Position numbers and translations under genes: made by a program. Source: an uncultured Schlesneria sp. (GTDB lineage: Bacteria; Planctomycetota; Planctomycetia; Planctomycetales; Planctomycetaceae). From it: DNA of 37,596 nucleotides. Positions within the stretch are counted from its first letter, which is position 1. Each line of letters opens with the position of its first letter. The notes below the pieces were generated by a model, which saw only the letters and a list, made by a program, of their open reading frames with translations, did no database searches and had not been told where the DNA came from. The stretch lies in contig CAIVEI010000179.1 of assembly GCA_903904835.1 (NCBI GenBank), forward strand, positions 1 through 37,596. Reading direction: 5' to 3'. Of the stretch, positions 7,544 through 15,993 are shown piece after piece.

Positions 7544-9363
7544 CAGCTTTTGCCGAAATCCAGACCCTTGTCTTCAGGGGGTGCGCCGACCAGCTTGAAG
7601 TTCATTTGCGAATCGCCTGTGAACTTGGCTGTTCCTGCGAGTGCACCACCCTCCTTACGTTCGAGGATCAGGACGGGCCCGTCGACTGAGTAATTGCCCC
7701 TCAGTTCCTCACTCTTGTGGTTCGGGGCAGAAAACTTCCAGACGAACGTCCCATCGTCTGTCAGAACCAGTCGGAATTTGGAACCGTCTTCTCGCGAAGC
7801 ACTCCACTCGCCTGGTAGCAGTTCTTTGTCGACGGGTTCCGGTGCAGGAGATTGATTCTCGGCGACCTGGGGTGAGTCAACAGGATCACGAGGATATGCA
7901 ATCGAACCACCAGGAATCGGATTTGATGTTCCGTCGTAGACTCGTTTTGGCTCGGCAAAGGGATTTGACTTCGCGACTTGTGGTGCTTGAGATGACTTGG
8001 GAGGACCCTGAACCATCGTGAGTAGTTCACTGGCCAGTCGATCTTCTGGCATCAGTCTGGTGACCTGGCGCAGCTCTTCGATCGCAACCTCTTTCCGGCT
8101 GCTGATCATGCTGTGATACGCCAGCAAGAAGTGGGCATCAGCGGCCCTGGGATGTTCCCGGGTATAGTCTTCAAGCCGCCGAAGCTGTTCAGAATAAACG
8201 AATGGGTCGGGATAGAGGCTACTCATGGTCGTATAGTCCCAACCAGGTCCGACGGCGAGAACAGAATGTGCGACGGCGGCTGACTGTCGATAGTCATGTA
8301 AGGCAAACAGAACCAGCGAGCGAAACTCGTGCATCACGGCATCCGTTGATGATCGCCTGATCGCTGAATCGACGTGTGACAGTGCGACCTGGTAATCCCC
8401 TCGTTTGAAGGCTTCGCGTGCCGCGTCAAACGCTGGATTATCCAGGATGGGGGGGGATTCTGGCGGAGGCAAACCGGGCAATGATCCAGATGGAGTACCA
8501 GGTGGTGCCTGAACCATGACTGGAATCGGCCTTGAGTAATCGTAGACAACTGTGGGATAGATCGTTGGCGTGTAATAAGGGTTAACGTAAACGTAATACC
8601 CCGACGAATACACGGTGGTCCCCAAACCCCAGCCGCCGTATCCCCATCCGAGCGGACGCCCCCAATAACCATACGGACCATAGGGTCCGTAGTAGGCTGG
8701 ATAGCCCCAACCTGTGCCAATCCCAACACCCCAACCGGAACCGGCAAAACCAAAAGTCACACCAGGCCCAAACCCCCAGCCCCAACCCCACGCGTGACCA
8801 CCCCAGGGACCGTGATACCACGGATGATAGTAATAGCTGGGTCGATACCCGGCGTAGGCCAGATGGACCGGGTGATTACCCATATAGGCTTGATGGTAAC
8901 CATTCCAATGTGCGCCTGGCGAATGCATCATTTCGGCATGGTATGCACCAGGACCGCCATGAACTGGACCACCGACGTGATTTGCACCGACGGGATTGCC
9001 GTGCATCGGCTGATTCCCGTGGATTCCGACGTTTCCGTGAGGGACGTTAGCCGCTCCTCCCGGATGCGGAGCGGCGGCAGCGCCAGAATGTGGTGCACCG
9101 GCAGCCCCACCAGGATGCGGTGCACCGGCTGTGCCGGAACCACCGGGATTTGAATGTTGAACCGCACCACCACCAGCGGGTGCCGGTGGAGCGCTTCGTC
9201 CAGCCGCGCCAGCTCCAGCAGGGGCACCGCCGCGAAAGCCACCAGCAGCGGGAGCACTGCCACCGCCACGTCCACCGCCACCTCGTGCCCAGACAGGCCC
9301 GAGGCTAAAGCAGACCAGACAAACGACGGCAATTCGACCGATTTGAACACGATTAAACATCAT
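7543..9363 (-). CDS. Secreted Gly/Ala/His-rich protein with TPR-like region, 606 aa
   Basis: Function unknown. The start MMFNRVQIGRIAVVCLVCFS at 9363 (or the adjacent ATG at 9360) opens a signal peptide. GGAG precedes it by 3 or 6 bases. The open frame extends 50 codons further to 9513, but that part runs through a dispersed repeat (peptide LARRASEGS) and is rejected as coding. Mature order: Gly/Ala/His-rich disordered region (about 27-170); very aromatic Gly/Trp/Tyr segment (about 175-270) with GWGWGFGPG and similar runs; TPR-like helical region (about 300-450, FKRGDYQVALSHVDSAI and ADAHFLLAYHSM); and a C-terminal beta-rich domain beginning LLPGEWSASREDGSKF that resembles lipocalin-like domains. 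It lies 52 bases downstream of the SnoaL-like gene on the same strand, so probably one transcript. Likely a cell-surface or periplasmic protein. Confidence 0.8.
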   Translation of the reverse strand: MMFNRVQIGRIAVVCLVCFSLGPVWARGGGGRGGGSAPAAGGFRGGAPAGAGAAGRSAPPAPAGGGAVQHSNPGGSGTAGAPHPGGAAGAPHSGAAAAPHPGGAANVPHGNVGIHGNQPMHGNPVGANHVGGPVHGGPGAYHAEMMHSPGAHWNGYHQAYMGNHPVHLAYAGYRPSYYYHPWYHGPWGGHAWGWGWGFGPGVTFGFAGSGWGVGIGTGWGYPAYYGPYGPYGYWGRPLGWGYGGWGLGTTVYSSGYYVYVNPYYTPTIYPTVVYDYSRPIPVMVQAPPGTPSGSLPGLPPPESPPILDNPAFDAAREAFKRGDYQVALSHVDSAIRRSSTDAVMHEFRSLVLFALHDYRQSAAVAHSVLAVGPGWDYTTMSSLYPDPFVYSEQLRRLEDYTREHPRAADAHFLLAYHSMISSRKEVAIEELRQVTRLMPEDRLASELLTMVQGPPKSSQAPQVAKSNPFAEPKRVYDGTSNPIPGGSIAYPRDPVDSPQVAENQSPAPEPVDKELLPGEWSASREDGSKFRLVLTDDGTFVWKFSAPNHKSEELRGNYSVDGPVLILERKEGGALAGTAKFTGDSQMNFKLVGAPPEDKGLDFGKS

Positions 9364-9374
9364 CGGCTCCGGAT

Positions 9375-9402
9375 AAGATCCCTCGCTTGCGCGTCGGGCT
9401 AA
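9375..9402. repeat. Single copy of the dispersed GATCCCTCGCTTGCGCG repeat
   Basis: AAGATCCCTCGCTTGCGCG followed by TCGGGCTAA lies in the 52-base gap between two minus-strand genes. It separates a likely co-transcribed pair and begins 12 bases upstream of the downstream start codon. Confidence 0.85.
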
Positions 9403-9415
9403 TTTTGAAATGATG

Positions 9416-10462
9416 TCAGTTTTTCCGTAGTTGATTCTGGGCGGCGCTGTCGAGCGTGCGAGGCGGCTTACGAACAATCGTGAGCTTTTCCGCATCGGGA
9501 ATCCGTTCGCCACTGACGAAGCGATCGGTTGTTTCCGACGTCATCCGGAATTTATCGACCTGCGTGTAAACGTTTGTCGTCGATGCGACATGCCCGTCGG
9601 ACGTGACGCCTGAGGTTCGCAGGACCCAAGTCTCGCCGTCGCGATTGAAGTAACCCTCAGAGAATCCGCCAGCCGAATCAAACACCCAGATTTTGAGACG
9701 CTGGGTAATCGGGTCGTAGCCAATCCGTTGAGTTCCCGAAAGCGGCTTTGCCCCAGCGACTTCGACCGTGAAATCACGCAGCAGATAGTTGCTGCTTTCA
9801 TCCCAACGGCAGGAAAAGTGAACGTGTGAATTTCGGCCTTCGCCAATCCATTCACCAACCAGCCATTCGAGTTGGCTGACCTGAGCGTGATGCGACGAGG
9901 CCTCGGTACCCGCATCGGATTCGTGCAGACTGGCGACCATCCAGACGTCACCTTCACGAGCACAAACCATTCGGCATTGACCTGGGATTTCGGTGGCCGC
10001 TTCAGACGCCCGGAAGCGTGTCGTACAATCTGCTGTAATCAGGTTTCTGGCAATCGAGCGAGTCGAGACGATCTCGATCTCCATCATTGATCCGGGAGTA
10101 TCCCGAAAGAAGGCCGCGAACTCGTCAGCGATTGCCTTGCGACCATGAAACACGGCACCATGAGCATCGATATATTCACCGTCGGGTGTGAAGATGGCAG
10201 CGAATGCTTTTGCATCGCTTCTCTTGTGAGCAGCAAGCAGGGCGTCTGCGGCATGCCTGATCACCGCTTCTTGCGGCGAAAGTTTTGCAGCCGTCGAGCG
10301 ATGGGTTTCTGCTGCCGCTTCACTTCTGGGTCGAGACTGCGGTGCCTTCTGAAAGGGGGGTTCCACCAGGCCGTTGCTTGAAAACTTCGGCTGATCATTC
10401 GCGGTCACGATGCAGATCGTTCCGACCACCAAAGCAAATGCAGCGACAATCCAATGTCTCAT
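9416..10462 (-). CDS. Secreted SnoaL-like (DUF4440/SgcJ type) plus DUF1579-like protein, 348 aa
   Basis: Exact role unknown. The ATG at 10462 follows an excellent Shine-Dalgarno (AAGGAGGAGAG) and begins a signal peptide (MRHWIVAAFALVVGTICIV). The frame continues 11 codons upstream, without support. Residues about 65-180 (ADALLAAHKRSDAKAFAAIF, DGEYIDAHGAVFHGRKAI) match the NTF2/SnoaL fold of the SgcJ/EcaC group. Residues about 195-335 (LEWLVGEWIGEG, GTQRIGYDPITQRLKIWVFD) resemble DUF1579-type beta-barrel domains. This two-domain secreted architecture recurs in Planctomycetes; the ligand is unknown. It sits upstream of the TPR/Gly-rich gene in the same direction. SnoaL-fold proteins include enzymes and non-enzymatic binders, so no reaction is assigned. 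Confidence 0.82.
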   Translation of the reverse strand: MRHWIVAAFALVVGTICIVTANDQPKFSSNGLVEPPFQKAPQSRPRSEAAAETHRSTAAKLSPQEAVIRHAADALLAAHKRSDAKAFAAIFTPDGEYIDAHGAVFHGRKAIADEFAAFFRDTPGSMMEIEIVSTRSIARNLITADCTTRFRASEAATEIPGQCRMVCAREGDVWMVASLHESDAGTEASSHHAQVSQLEWLVGEWIGEGRNSHVHFSCRWDESSNYLLRDFTVEVAGAKPLSGTQRIGYDPITQRLKIWVFDSAGGFSEGYFNRDGETWVLRTSGVTSDGHVASTTNVYTQVDKFRMTSETTDRFVSGERIPDAEKLTIVRKPPRTLDSAAQNQLRKN

Positions 10463-10594
10463 GCCACTCTCCTCCTTGAAGCGCAGACCATCCAAGTCAG
10501 GTGTGAATCCCGACCGAAGCTCGCCGAAGTCTAAACAGTCTTAAAAAATTCGGGAATACCCATCTCCTTGCATTGGCTAAAGATTGACCACTAA

Positions 10595-10630
10595 AGGAAC
10601 GAGGTGGCAAAAACTTGCCACCTCGTTCCT
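10595..10630 (-). terminator. Perfect 16-bp hairpin after ettA, probable terminator
   Basis: AGGAACGAGGTGGCAA (10595-10610) pairs perfectly with TTGCCACCTCGTTCCT (10615-10630) across a 4-base loop. It begins 40 bases past the ettA stop on the minus strand. The following T-run is short (TTTAG), so termination may be partial or the hairpin may stabilise the 3' end. Confidence 0.6.
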
Positions 10631-10669
10631 CAAATTCAGATTGCAACGGGAACTGATCCCGATTCGCGA

Positions 10670-12343
10670 TTACTTGATGAGCTTACGGTATTTGATCCGA
10701 TGCGGCTGGTCTGCATCAGCACCAAGACGCTGCTTCTTGATGCTTTCGTAGCTTTCGAAGTTTCCTTCGTGGAAGTAGACCTGACTATCCCCTTCAAAGG
10801 CGAGAATGTGCGTCGCCACACGGTCGAGGAACCAACGATCGTGGCTGATGACCACAGCACAACCACTGAAGCTGGCGATCCCGTCTTCCAACGTACGCAG
10901 CGTTTCAATATCCAGGTCGTTTGTCGGTTCGTCCAGTAGCAGTAGGTTGCCCCCCACCGTGACGGTCTTAGCCAGAAGCAGTCGGTTTCGCTCCCCACCG
11001 GAGAGGAACTTGACCTGCTTTTGCTGGTCTGGTCCTTTGAAGTTGAACTTCCCGCAATAGGCACGGGTATTGATTCGGACGCTGCCGTAATTCAGAAAGT
11101 CGGCACCGCCCGAAATGTTGTCGTAGACGGTCTTTTCACCATCCAGAGTTGTCCGGTTTTGTTCGGCGTAGGCGATCTTGACTGTCTTGCCGATCGTGAT
11201 TTTCCCGGAATCTGGCGCTTCCTGGCCGACGATCAACTTAAACAGGGTCGTTTTACCTGCCCCGTTCGGACCGATGATGCCAACGATACCAGCCGGAGGA
11301 AGCGAAAACGACAGGTCGTTGATCAACAGCCGATCACCAAAACTCTTCGAGACCTTATCGAAGACGACGACTTGTTCGCCCAGTCGCGGACCTGGTGGAA
11401 TGCGAAGCTCAATGCTCTCGTCGCGGGATTCCTGTTCTTCGGCCAGAAGTTTTTCATAGGCCTCCAGACGAGCTTTGCTCTTCGCCTGACGCGCTTTCGG
11501 CGACATGCGGACCCATTCCAGCTCGCGTTGCAATGTCTTGTCGCGTGCCGAAGCGGCCTTTTCTTCCTTACGCAGACGTTCGGTTTTCTGTTCCAGCCAG
11601 GTCGTATAGTTGCCGTGCCAGGGAATGCCTCGTCCCTGATCCAGTTCCAGAATCCACTCGCAGCTTTTATCCAGGAAATACCGATCGTGGGTAACCGCGA
11701 CGACGGTTCCCTTATAGTCGTGAAGGTGACGTTCGAGCCAGGCCACGGATTCGGCATCCAAATGGTTCGTTGGTTCGTCCAACAGCAGCATGTCCGGGTG
11801 TTGAAGCAATGCCTTGCAGAGTGCGACGCGGCGTTTTTCACCACCGGACAGAGGCCCGATTTTGGAGTCGAACGGGGGGAGTTGCATCGCATCGGCAGCG
11901 ATTTCCAGTTCGCGGTCAAGTTCCCACAGGTTCTGGGCGTCGATTTGTTCCTGGACCTTCCCCTGCTCTTCGATCAGTTTATCCATCGCCTCAGGGGTCA
12001 TTTCTTCGCCAAACATGGCGTTGATTTCGTCATAACGGGCCAGCAACCCCCGCTTGACTTTGACGGCGTCATTCAGTTCGTCCATGACGGTATGCTCGGG
12101 ATCGAGCACGGGTTCTTGCGGAACGTAGATACAATCAAAGCCTGGGGTCAGCTTGGCCGTCCCCATAAAGTCCTTGTCCTGACCCGCCATGATCCGCAGC
12201 AAGGTTGATTTTCCGGCACCGTTCGGGCCGAGAACTCCAATCTTCGCACCGGGATAGAACGACAGATAAATGCCCTTCAGCACTTCGTTCTTACCATGAA
12301 ACTTACGGAGATCCTCCATCGTGAAGATGTATTGTTCGCCCAT
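10670..12343 (-). CDS. ettA: Energy-dependent translational throttle protein EttA (ABC-F), 557 aa
   Basis: Cytoplasmic ABC-F ATPase that binds the ribosomal E site and gates entry into elongation according to energy state. It has two ABC cassettes without membrane segments: Walker A GPNGAGKS (39-46) and GPNGAGKT (358-365); signatures LSGGE (165-169 and 447-451); Walker B with DEPTNHLD (E190) and DEPTNDLD (E472). The ABC-F linker is residues about 245-320 ([20 protein letters not shown]). The arm region in the first cassette, about residues 85-140, is of EttA size. Its length is essentially that of E. coli EttA (555 aa) and the N-terminal motif [13 protein letters not shown] fits. It is transcribed alone, divergently from the DUF1501 gene. 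Nothing is unusual in its motifs. Confidence 0.96.
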   Translation of the reverse strand: MGEQYIFTMEDLRKFHGKNEVLKGIYLSFYPGAKIGVLGPNGAGKSTLLRIMAGQDKDFMGTAKLTPGFDCIYVPQEPVLDPEHTVMDELNDAVKVKRGLLARYDEINAMFGEEMTPEAMDKLIEEQGKVQEQIDAQNLWELDRELEIAADAMQLPPFDSKIGPLSGGEKRRVALCKALLQHPDMLLLDEPTNHLDAESVAWLERHLHDYKGTVVAVTHDRYFLDKSCEWILELDQGRGIPWHGNYTTWLEQKTERLRKEEKAASARDKTLQRELEWVRMSPKARQAKSKARLEAYEKLLAEEQESRDESIELRIPPGPRLGEQVVVFDKVSKSFGDRLLINDLSFSLPPAGIVGIIGPNGAGKTTLFKLIVGQEAPDSGKITIGKTVKIAYAEQNRTTLDGEKTVYDNISGGADFLNYGSVRINTRAYCGKFNFKGPDQQKQVKFLSGGERNRLLLAKTVTVGGNLLLLDEPTNDLDIETLRTLEDGIASFSGCAVVISHDRWFLDRVATHILAFEGDSQVYFHEGNFESYESIKKQRLGADADQPHRIKYRKLIK

Positions 12344-12646
12344 GGACTTCGCTTGCTCCTGTCTCTTTTCGTTCTCGCGGCGTCGGTTTAGACTTCAAAA
12401 CGCCGATTTTGCTGAAACTCGCTCTAGAACACGTATTCTACGGATGCCCGGTCAAAACTGAAGGACAGCGTACGATTATTCGCATCTTTTGATCGGTCCC
12501 GCGATTTTCCGAATGCTGAACATCGCATAACAATTCACGAAACCAGCACTTTACAGGTACCTTCGTCGCCGTCTGTCGCATAGAATTAAGTTGTGCCGGA
12601 CAGACGATTGAAATGAATACCGGTGTGAAAAACGACCGAGGTCACG
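12344..12646. other. Divergent intergenic region, ettA / DUF1501 gene
   Basis: 303 bases with no gene or dispersed repeat. It must contain promoters for both divergent genes. I cannot point to convincing -35/-10 boxes. The DUF1501 start at 12647 is preceded by CGAGGTCACG, a modest Shine-Dalgarno. Confidence 0.5.
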
Positions 12647-14101
12647 ATGAACATCGAACAATTTATCCGACAGCCAGCGACTCGACGCGAGTTTCTTTCA
12701 CGTTCAGGGACAGGTTTAGGTTCGCTTGGGTTGGCAAGCCTGTTGGCAACAGATGCTCGTGGCGAAGCGGTCGCACCTGCGGCGATGAGCGGCGGATTGT
12801 CCCCGATGATGTCAAAACCGGCTCAGTATCCGGCGAAGGCCAAACAGGTCATTCACATTTTCCTGAACGGCGGCCCCTCTCATGTTGACACTTTCGACCC
12901 GAAGCCGTCTTTAACAAAGTATGCCGGTCAGGTACTTCCGACACCTAATTTGCCGACTGAACGAAAAACCGGTGCGGCGATGGCTTCGCCGTTTCAATTC
13001 TCGAAATATGGTCAATCGGGCATCGAAGTCAGCGAATTGTTTCAACATACCGCTCAGCATATCGACGATATTTGTGTCATCCGATCGATGCATGCTGAAG
13101 TTCCCAACCACGAACCGTCACTCATGCTGATGAATTGCGGGGATGGCCGACTGCCACGACCCAGTTTTGGTTCGTGGGTCACATACGGTTTGGGAACCGA
13201 AAATCAAAACCTGCCGGGATTTATCGCTATGTGCCCGAACGGGCTACCGATTACGGGTGCCCAGAACTGGCGATCATCGTTTTTGCCCGGTGTCTATCAG
13301 GGTACGTATATCGATACCCGGCATCGCAACATTGAAAAGTTGATTGAGAATATCCGGAATGACCAGATTGGCCGAGGCGAACAACGACGGCAACTCGATC
13401 TGCTTCAGGAGCTGAATCGTAAGCACGCCGATCAACGGGCGAATGAGGCTCCGCTTGAATCCCGAATCCATTCGTTTGAATTGGCATACCGGATGCAAAT
13501 GGAAGCGACCGATGCGTTCGATATTTCGCAGGAGTCAAAGCATGTTCAGGATGCGTACGGGAATAGCGTCCAGGCTCGGCAGCTTCTGATTGCCCGCCGA
13601 CTGATTGAACGAGGTGTCCGGTTCGTGCAACTCTGGCATGGCGAAGGGCAACCGTGGGACAACCATGACGACCTTGAAGTCAATCATCGAAGACTGGCTG
13701 GCGAATGCGACAAAGCGATCGGGGCACTCCTGAATGATTTGAAAGAGCGAGGCTTACTCGACGAAACGCTGGTCCTGTGGGGCGGCGAGTTTGGGCGAAC
13801 GCCAACAGTGGAATTGCCGACTCCTGGTTCCAACGCAGGAAAGATCAACGGTCGAGACCACAATCATCACGGTTTCTCGGTCTGGATGGCGGGAGGTGGA
13901 GTCAAAGGTGGCTATGTCCACGGCGCAACGGATGAATTTGGATTCCGAGCCGTCGAGAAGAAAGTTTCTGTCCACGACCTGCATGCGACGATGCTGCATC
14001 TGCTTGGCTTTGACCACACGCAACTGACGTATCGATACGCCGCGCGCGATTTTCGTCTGACAGACCTTTATGGTGAAGTCGTTCGAGATCTGATTGCATG
14101 A
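12647..14101 (+). CDS. DUF1501 family protein with Tat-type leader, 484 aa
   Basis: DUF1501 proteins belong to the alkaline-phosphatase/sulfatase-like superfamily and are abundant in Planctomycetes; their reaction is not firmly established. The N-terminus TRREFLSRSGTGLGSLGLAS has the twin-arginine arrangement, so export through Tat is likely. Family marks: HIFLNGGPSHVDTFDPKP (about 66-83), GSWVTYGLGTENQNLPGF, WHGEGQPWDNHDD (about 332), LWGGEFGRTP (about 378) and GRDHNHHGFSVWMAGGG (about 402). The start is fixed by the leader and CGAGG. DUF1501 genes usually follow a DUF1549/DUF1553 cytochrome-type gene; here none is present and the upstream neighbour is ettA on the other strand. The stop overlaps the next gene's start (ATGA), implying translational coupling. 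Confidence 0.92.
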   Translation: MNIEQFIRQPATRREFLSRSGTGLGSLGLASLLATDARGEAVAPAAMSGGLSPMMSKPAQYPAKAKQVIHIFLNGGPSHVDTFDPKPSLTKYAGQVLPTPNLPTERKTGAAMASPFQFSKYGQSGIEVSELFQHTAQHIDDICVIRSMHAEVPNHEPSLMLMNCGDGRLPRPSFGSWVTYGLGTENQNLPGFIAMCPNGLPITGAQNWRSSFLPGVYQGTYIDTRHRNIEKLIENIRNDQIGRGEQRRQLDLLQELNRKHADQRANEAPLESRIHSFELAYRMQMEATDAFDISQESKHVQDAYGNSVQARQLLIARRLIERGVRFVQLWHGEGQPWDNHDDLEVNHRRLAGECDKAIGALLNDLKERGLLDETLVLWGGEFGRTPTVELPTPGSNAGKINGRDHNHHGFSVWMAGGGVKGGYVHGATDEFGFRAVEKKVSVHDLHATMLHLLGFDHTQLTYRYAARDFRLTDLYGEVVRDLIA

Positions 14102-15135
14102 TTGATTCAACATCTGAGCCGAAAGAGTCGTCGATTATCGGCCCATCCAACGAGAACTGGCTTCGTCGTCTGTGGCGTTTCGTTCGACGATCGAACTCGC
14201 TATTGATTTGGAGCCTTGTGGCGATAGGACTGGTCCTTCGTTTCACAATTCGAGACCAGTTTCATCCCTGGGCTATTGTCTATTACCTCACGCCGGTCGC
14301 AAGTTTGCCGATCTGGTTAGTCTTGGCGAAACTGTTGTGGGGACGAATCGGCGACGCGAAAGGTTCGCGATCAAGTAAGTTGCTCAATGGCCTGAATCTG
14401 ATCGCCATGCTGGGATGCGCCGTTTGGGCGTTCTGCTCAGAGAATATTGAGAAAGCCAAGACTCCGAGTTCAACGGACATCCCAATCGTTTATTGGAACA
14501 CAGCAAACGCCACATGGGGAGTCGACCGCCTCGCCGCTCAAATTATAAAATGGGATGCACCAGTCGTCGGCTTGATTGAAGCCAATTCGTATTACCCATC
14601 GACGCTTAAAGAGTGGCAGAGCCAATTACCTGAATACAAAGTTGTTCATGCACACTTTGGAGGGTTAATTGCCGTCAAAGGAACTGTCAAAAAGCAAATC
14701 AGCCACCGCCTGGCCCCTTCGTCGTGGTGCGAGCAATTTGATCTGGTCGTGGGTGACGACGAATTGACATTGTTGCTGGTGGACATTTCGGCTCAATTGA
14801 GCCTTTCGCGGAAACAGCCGCTTCAAGACTTGGCCGCATTGGCTGAAAGACTGAACGATCGCCCATTGGTCATCATAGGCGATTTCAACACCCCGGATGA
14901 CTCAGTCCATTTGCGTCCGTTAAATGATCAGTGCCGAAATATCTTTCGTGAAAACGGGACGGGATACGCAGCGACATGGCCCATGCCGCTGCCTGTATTG
15001 GCGCTCGATCAAGTCTGGGTTAACGAACACGTGATCGCTTCAAAGTGTGAGCACCTCTGGTCAATCTTCAGTGACCATCGCCCCGTGATCAGCAGCGTTA
15101 CTTTCCAAAAACCATTCGAACAAGTCATTCAGTGA
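14098..15135 (+). CDS. Membrane-anchored endonuclease/exonuclease/phosphatase family protein, 345 aa
   Basis: Belongs to the metal-dependent EEP phosphohydrolase fold (DNase I/exonuclease III/sphingomyelinase-like). The actual substrate is unknown. The N-terminus has three likely membrane helices (about 35-50, 60-80, 97-113), followed by the catalytic domain from about residue 128: N134 in VYWNTAN, metal-ligand E161 in GLIEAN, catalytic GDFNTP (D262, N264), D304 in LDQVW, and SDHRPV (D326, H327). All main EEP motifs are present, so it is probably active. This N-terminal TM trio plus EEP resembles proteins whose catalytic domain faces the periplasm. It overlaps the DUF1501 gene by 4 bases (ATGA) and overlaps the convergent DUF1080 gene by 11 bases at the 3' ends. 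Confidence 0.88.
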   Translation: MIDSTSEPKESSIIGPSNENWLRRLWRFVRRSNSLLIWSLVAIGLVLRFTIRDQFHPWAIVYYLTPVASLPIWLVLAKLLWGRIGDAKGSRSSKLLNGLNLIAMLGCAVWAFCSENIEKAKTPSSTDIPIVYWNTANATWGVDRLAAQIIKWDAPVVGLIEANSYYPSTLKEWQSQLPEYKVVHAHFGGLIAVKGTVKKQISHRLAPSSWCEQFDLVVGDDELTLLLVDISAQLSLSRKQPLQDLAALAERLNDRPLVIIGDFNTPDDSVHLRPLNDQCRNIFRENGTGYAATWPMPLPVLALDQVWVNEHVIASKCEHLWSIFSDHRPVISSVTFQKPFEQVIQ

Positions 15136-15754
15136 GCGACTTGAGGCGGATATTACGGAACTCCACTTTGAGCGGTCCGCCGCTATGGACTTGAAGGGCG
15201 AGAATCCCCTTTCGAGCAATCTCGGCATCGGGTTCTTTGTAGTCAACCGTCGTGACTCCGTTGACCTTCAGCACAATATGGTCCCCTTTGGCACGAATCG
15301 TATACTCGTTCCAATCACCTTTTTTCAGCGATTTTTCAAAGTTGTCAGGGGCCTTTACCAGGATCTTATTTCGACGGGATTCGTCATAGAGACATCCCCA
15401 ATAGTTCTCACCGATATCGGCCTGATAGCCGGAAACCTCGGTGCTGTTCGGAATTCGCTTCGTCCGAAACTGCACGCCTGAGTTCCCCACGCCGTCCTTA
15501 AGCCGAAATTCCAGCTTCAATTCAAAGTCGCCGAACTCTTCCTTCGAAACAAGAAACTGATTGTGCTGGATTCCCACCGAATCTCCGACGATGGTGTTAT
15601 CTGCGACCTTCCAGAGTTTGAGATCTCCATCCCAGCCAGTCAGGTCTTTGCCGTTGAACAACGGCCGAAACCCGGGTTCATCTGACCAAGCGTTTGGGCT
15701 GGAGATAAACATCAAGAGAATCAACACGATCAACCGATAAATTCGATTCAACAT
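15125..15754 (-). CDS. Secreted DUF1080 (3-keto-disaccharide hydrolase-like) protein, 209 aa
   Basis: DUF1080 is a concanavalin-like jelly-roll domain; some members act on 3-keto-glycosides. The ATG at 15754 starts a signal peptide (MLNRIYRLIVLILLMFISS, cleavage near AWSDEP). The 16 codons before it, back to 15802, are not supported. Family marks: FRPLFNGKDLTGWDGD near the mature start, FGDFELKLEFRLKDGVGNSG, GVQFRTKR, SGYQADIGENYWGCLYDESR (about 110-135), GDWNEYTIRAKGDHI, and GILALQVHSGGPLKVEFRNI at the end. It is divergent from the Gfo/Idh/MocA gene, 239 bases apart. A pathway where an oxidoreductase makes a 3-keto sugar and this protein cleaves the linkage is plausible but inferred. Confidence 0.9.
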   Translation of the reverse strand: MLNRIYRLIVLILLMFISSPNAWSDEPGFRPLFNGKDLTGWDGDLKLWKVADNTIVGDSVGIQHNQFLVSKEEFGDFELKLEFRLKDGVGNSGVQFRTKRIPNSTEVSGYQADIGENYWGCLYDESRRNKILVKAPDNFEKSLKKGDWNEYTIRAKGDHIVLKVNGVTTVDYKEPDAEIARKGILALQVHSGGPLKVEFRNIRLKSLTE

Positions 15755-15993
15755 GACAGGCGTTCTTTCGCTGATTTGTATTCGGATTAAAGTCAATGAC
15801 AAGGATTTTGTCAGTTAAAACAACTTGCTCCGCTGAAATCAATAGCCGTAAACCTTAATCGTACCGAGAAATTTCGAATGAACCGGCACATCCACCCCGC
15901 CGGTTTGCAAACAGAACTCGTGTCTGAAACAATCCCCTCCCACAACGGTCGAGGGTTCACCGCAATCGCTTATCGAAATTTGGAAAGATCGCA

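Noticed and set aside
9364-9513. N-terminal extension of the TPR/Gly-rich protein containing LARRASEGS
   Set aside because: It runs through a dispersed repeat and overlaps the upstream gene; a signal peptide with GGAG upstream begins at 9363.
11021-12208. Long plus-strand frame (395 codons) opposite ettA
   Set aside because: A shadow frame of a well-conserved ABC-F gene; no start signal or domain.
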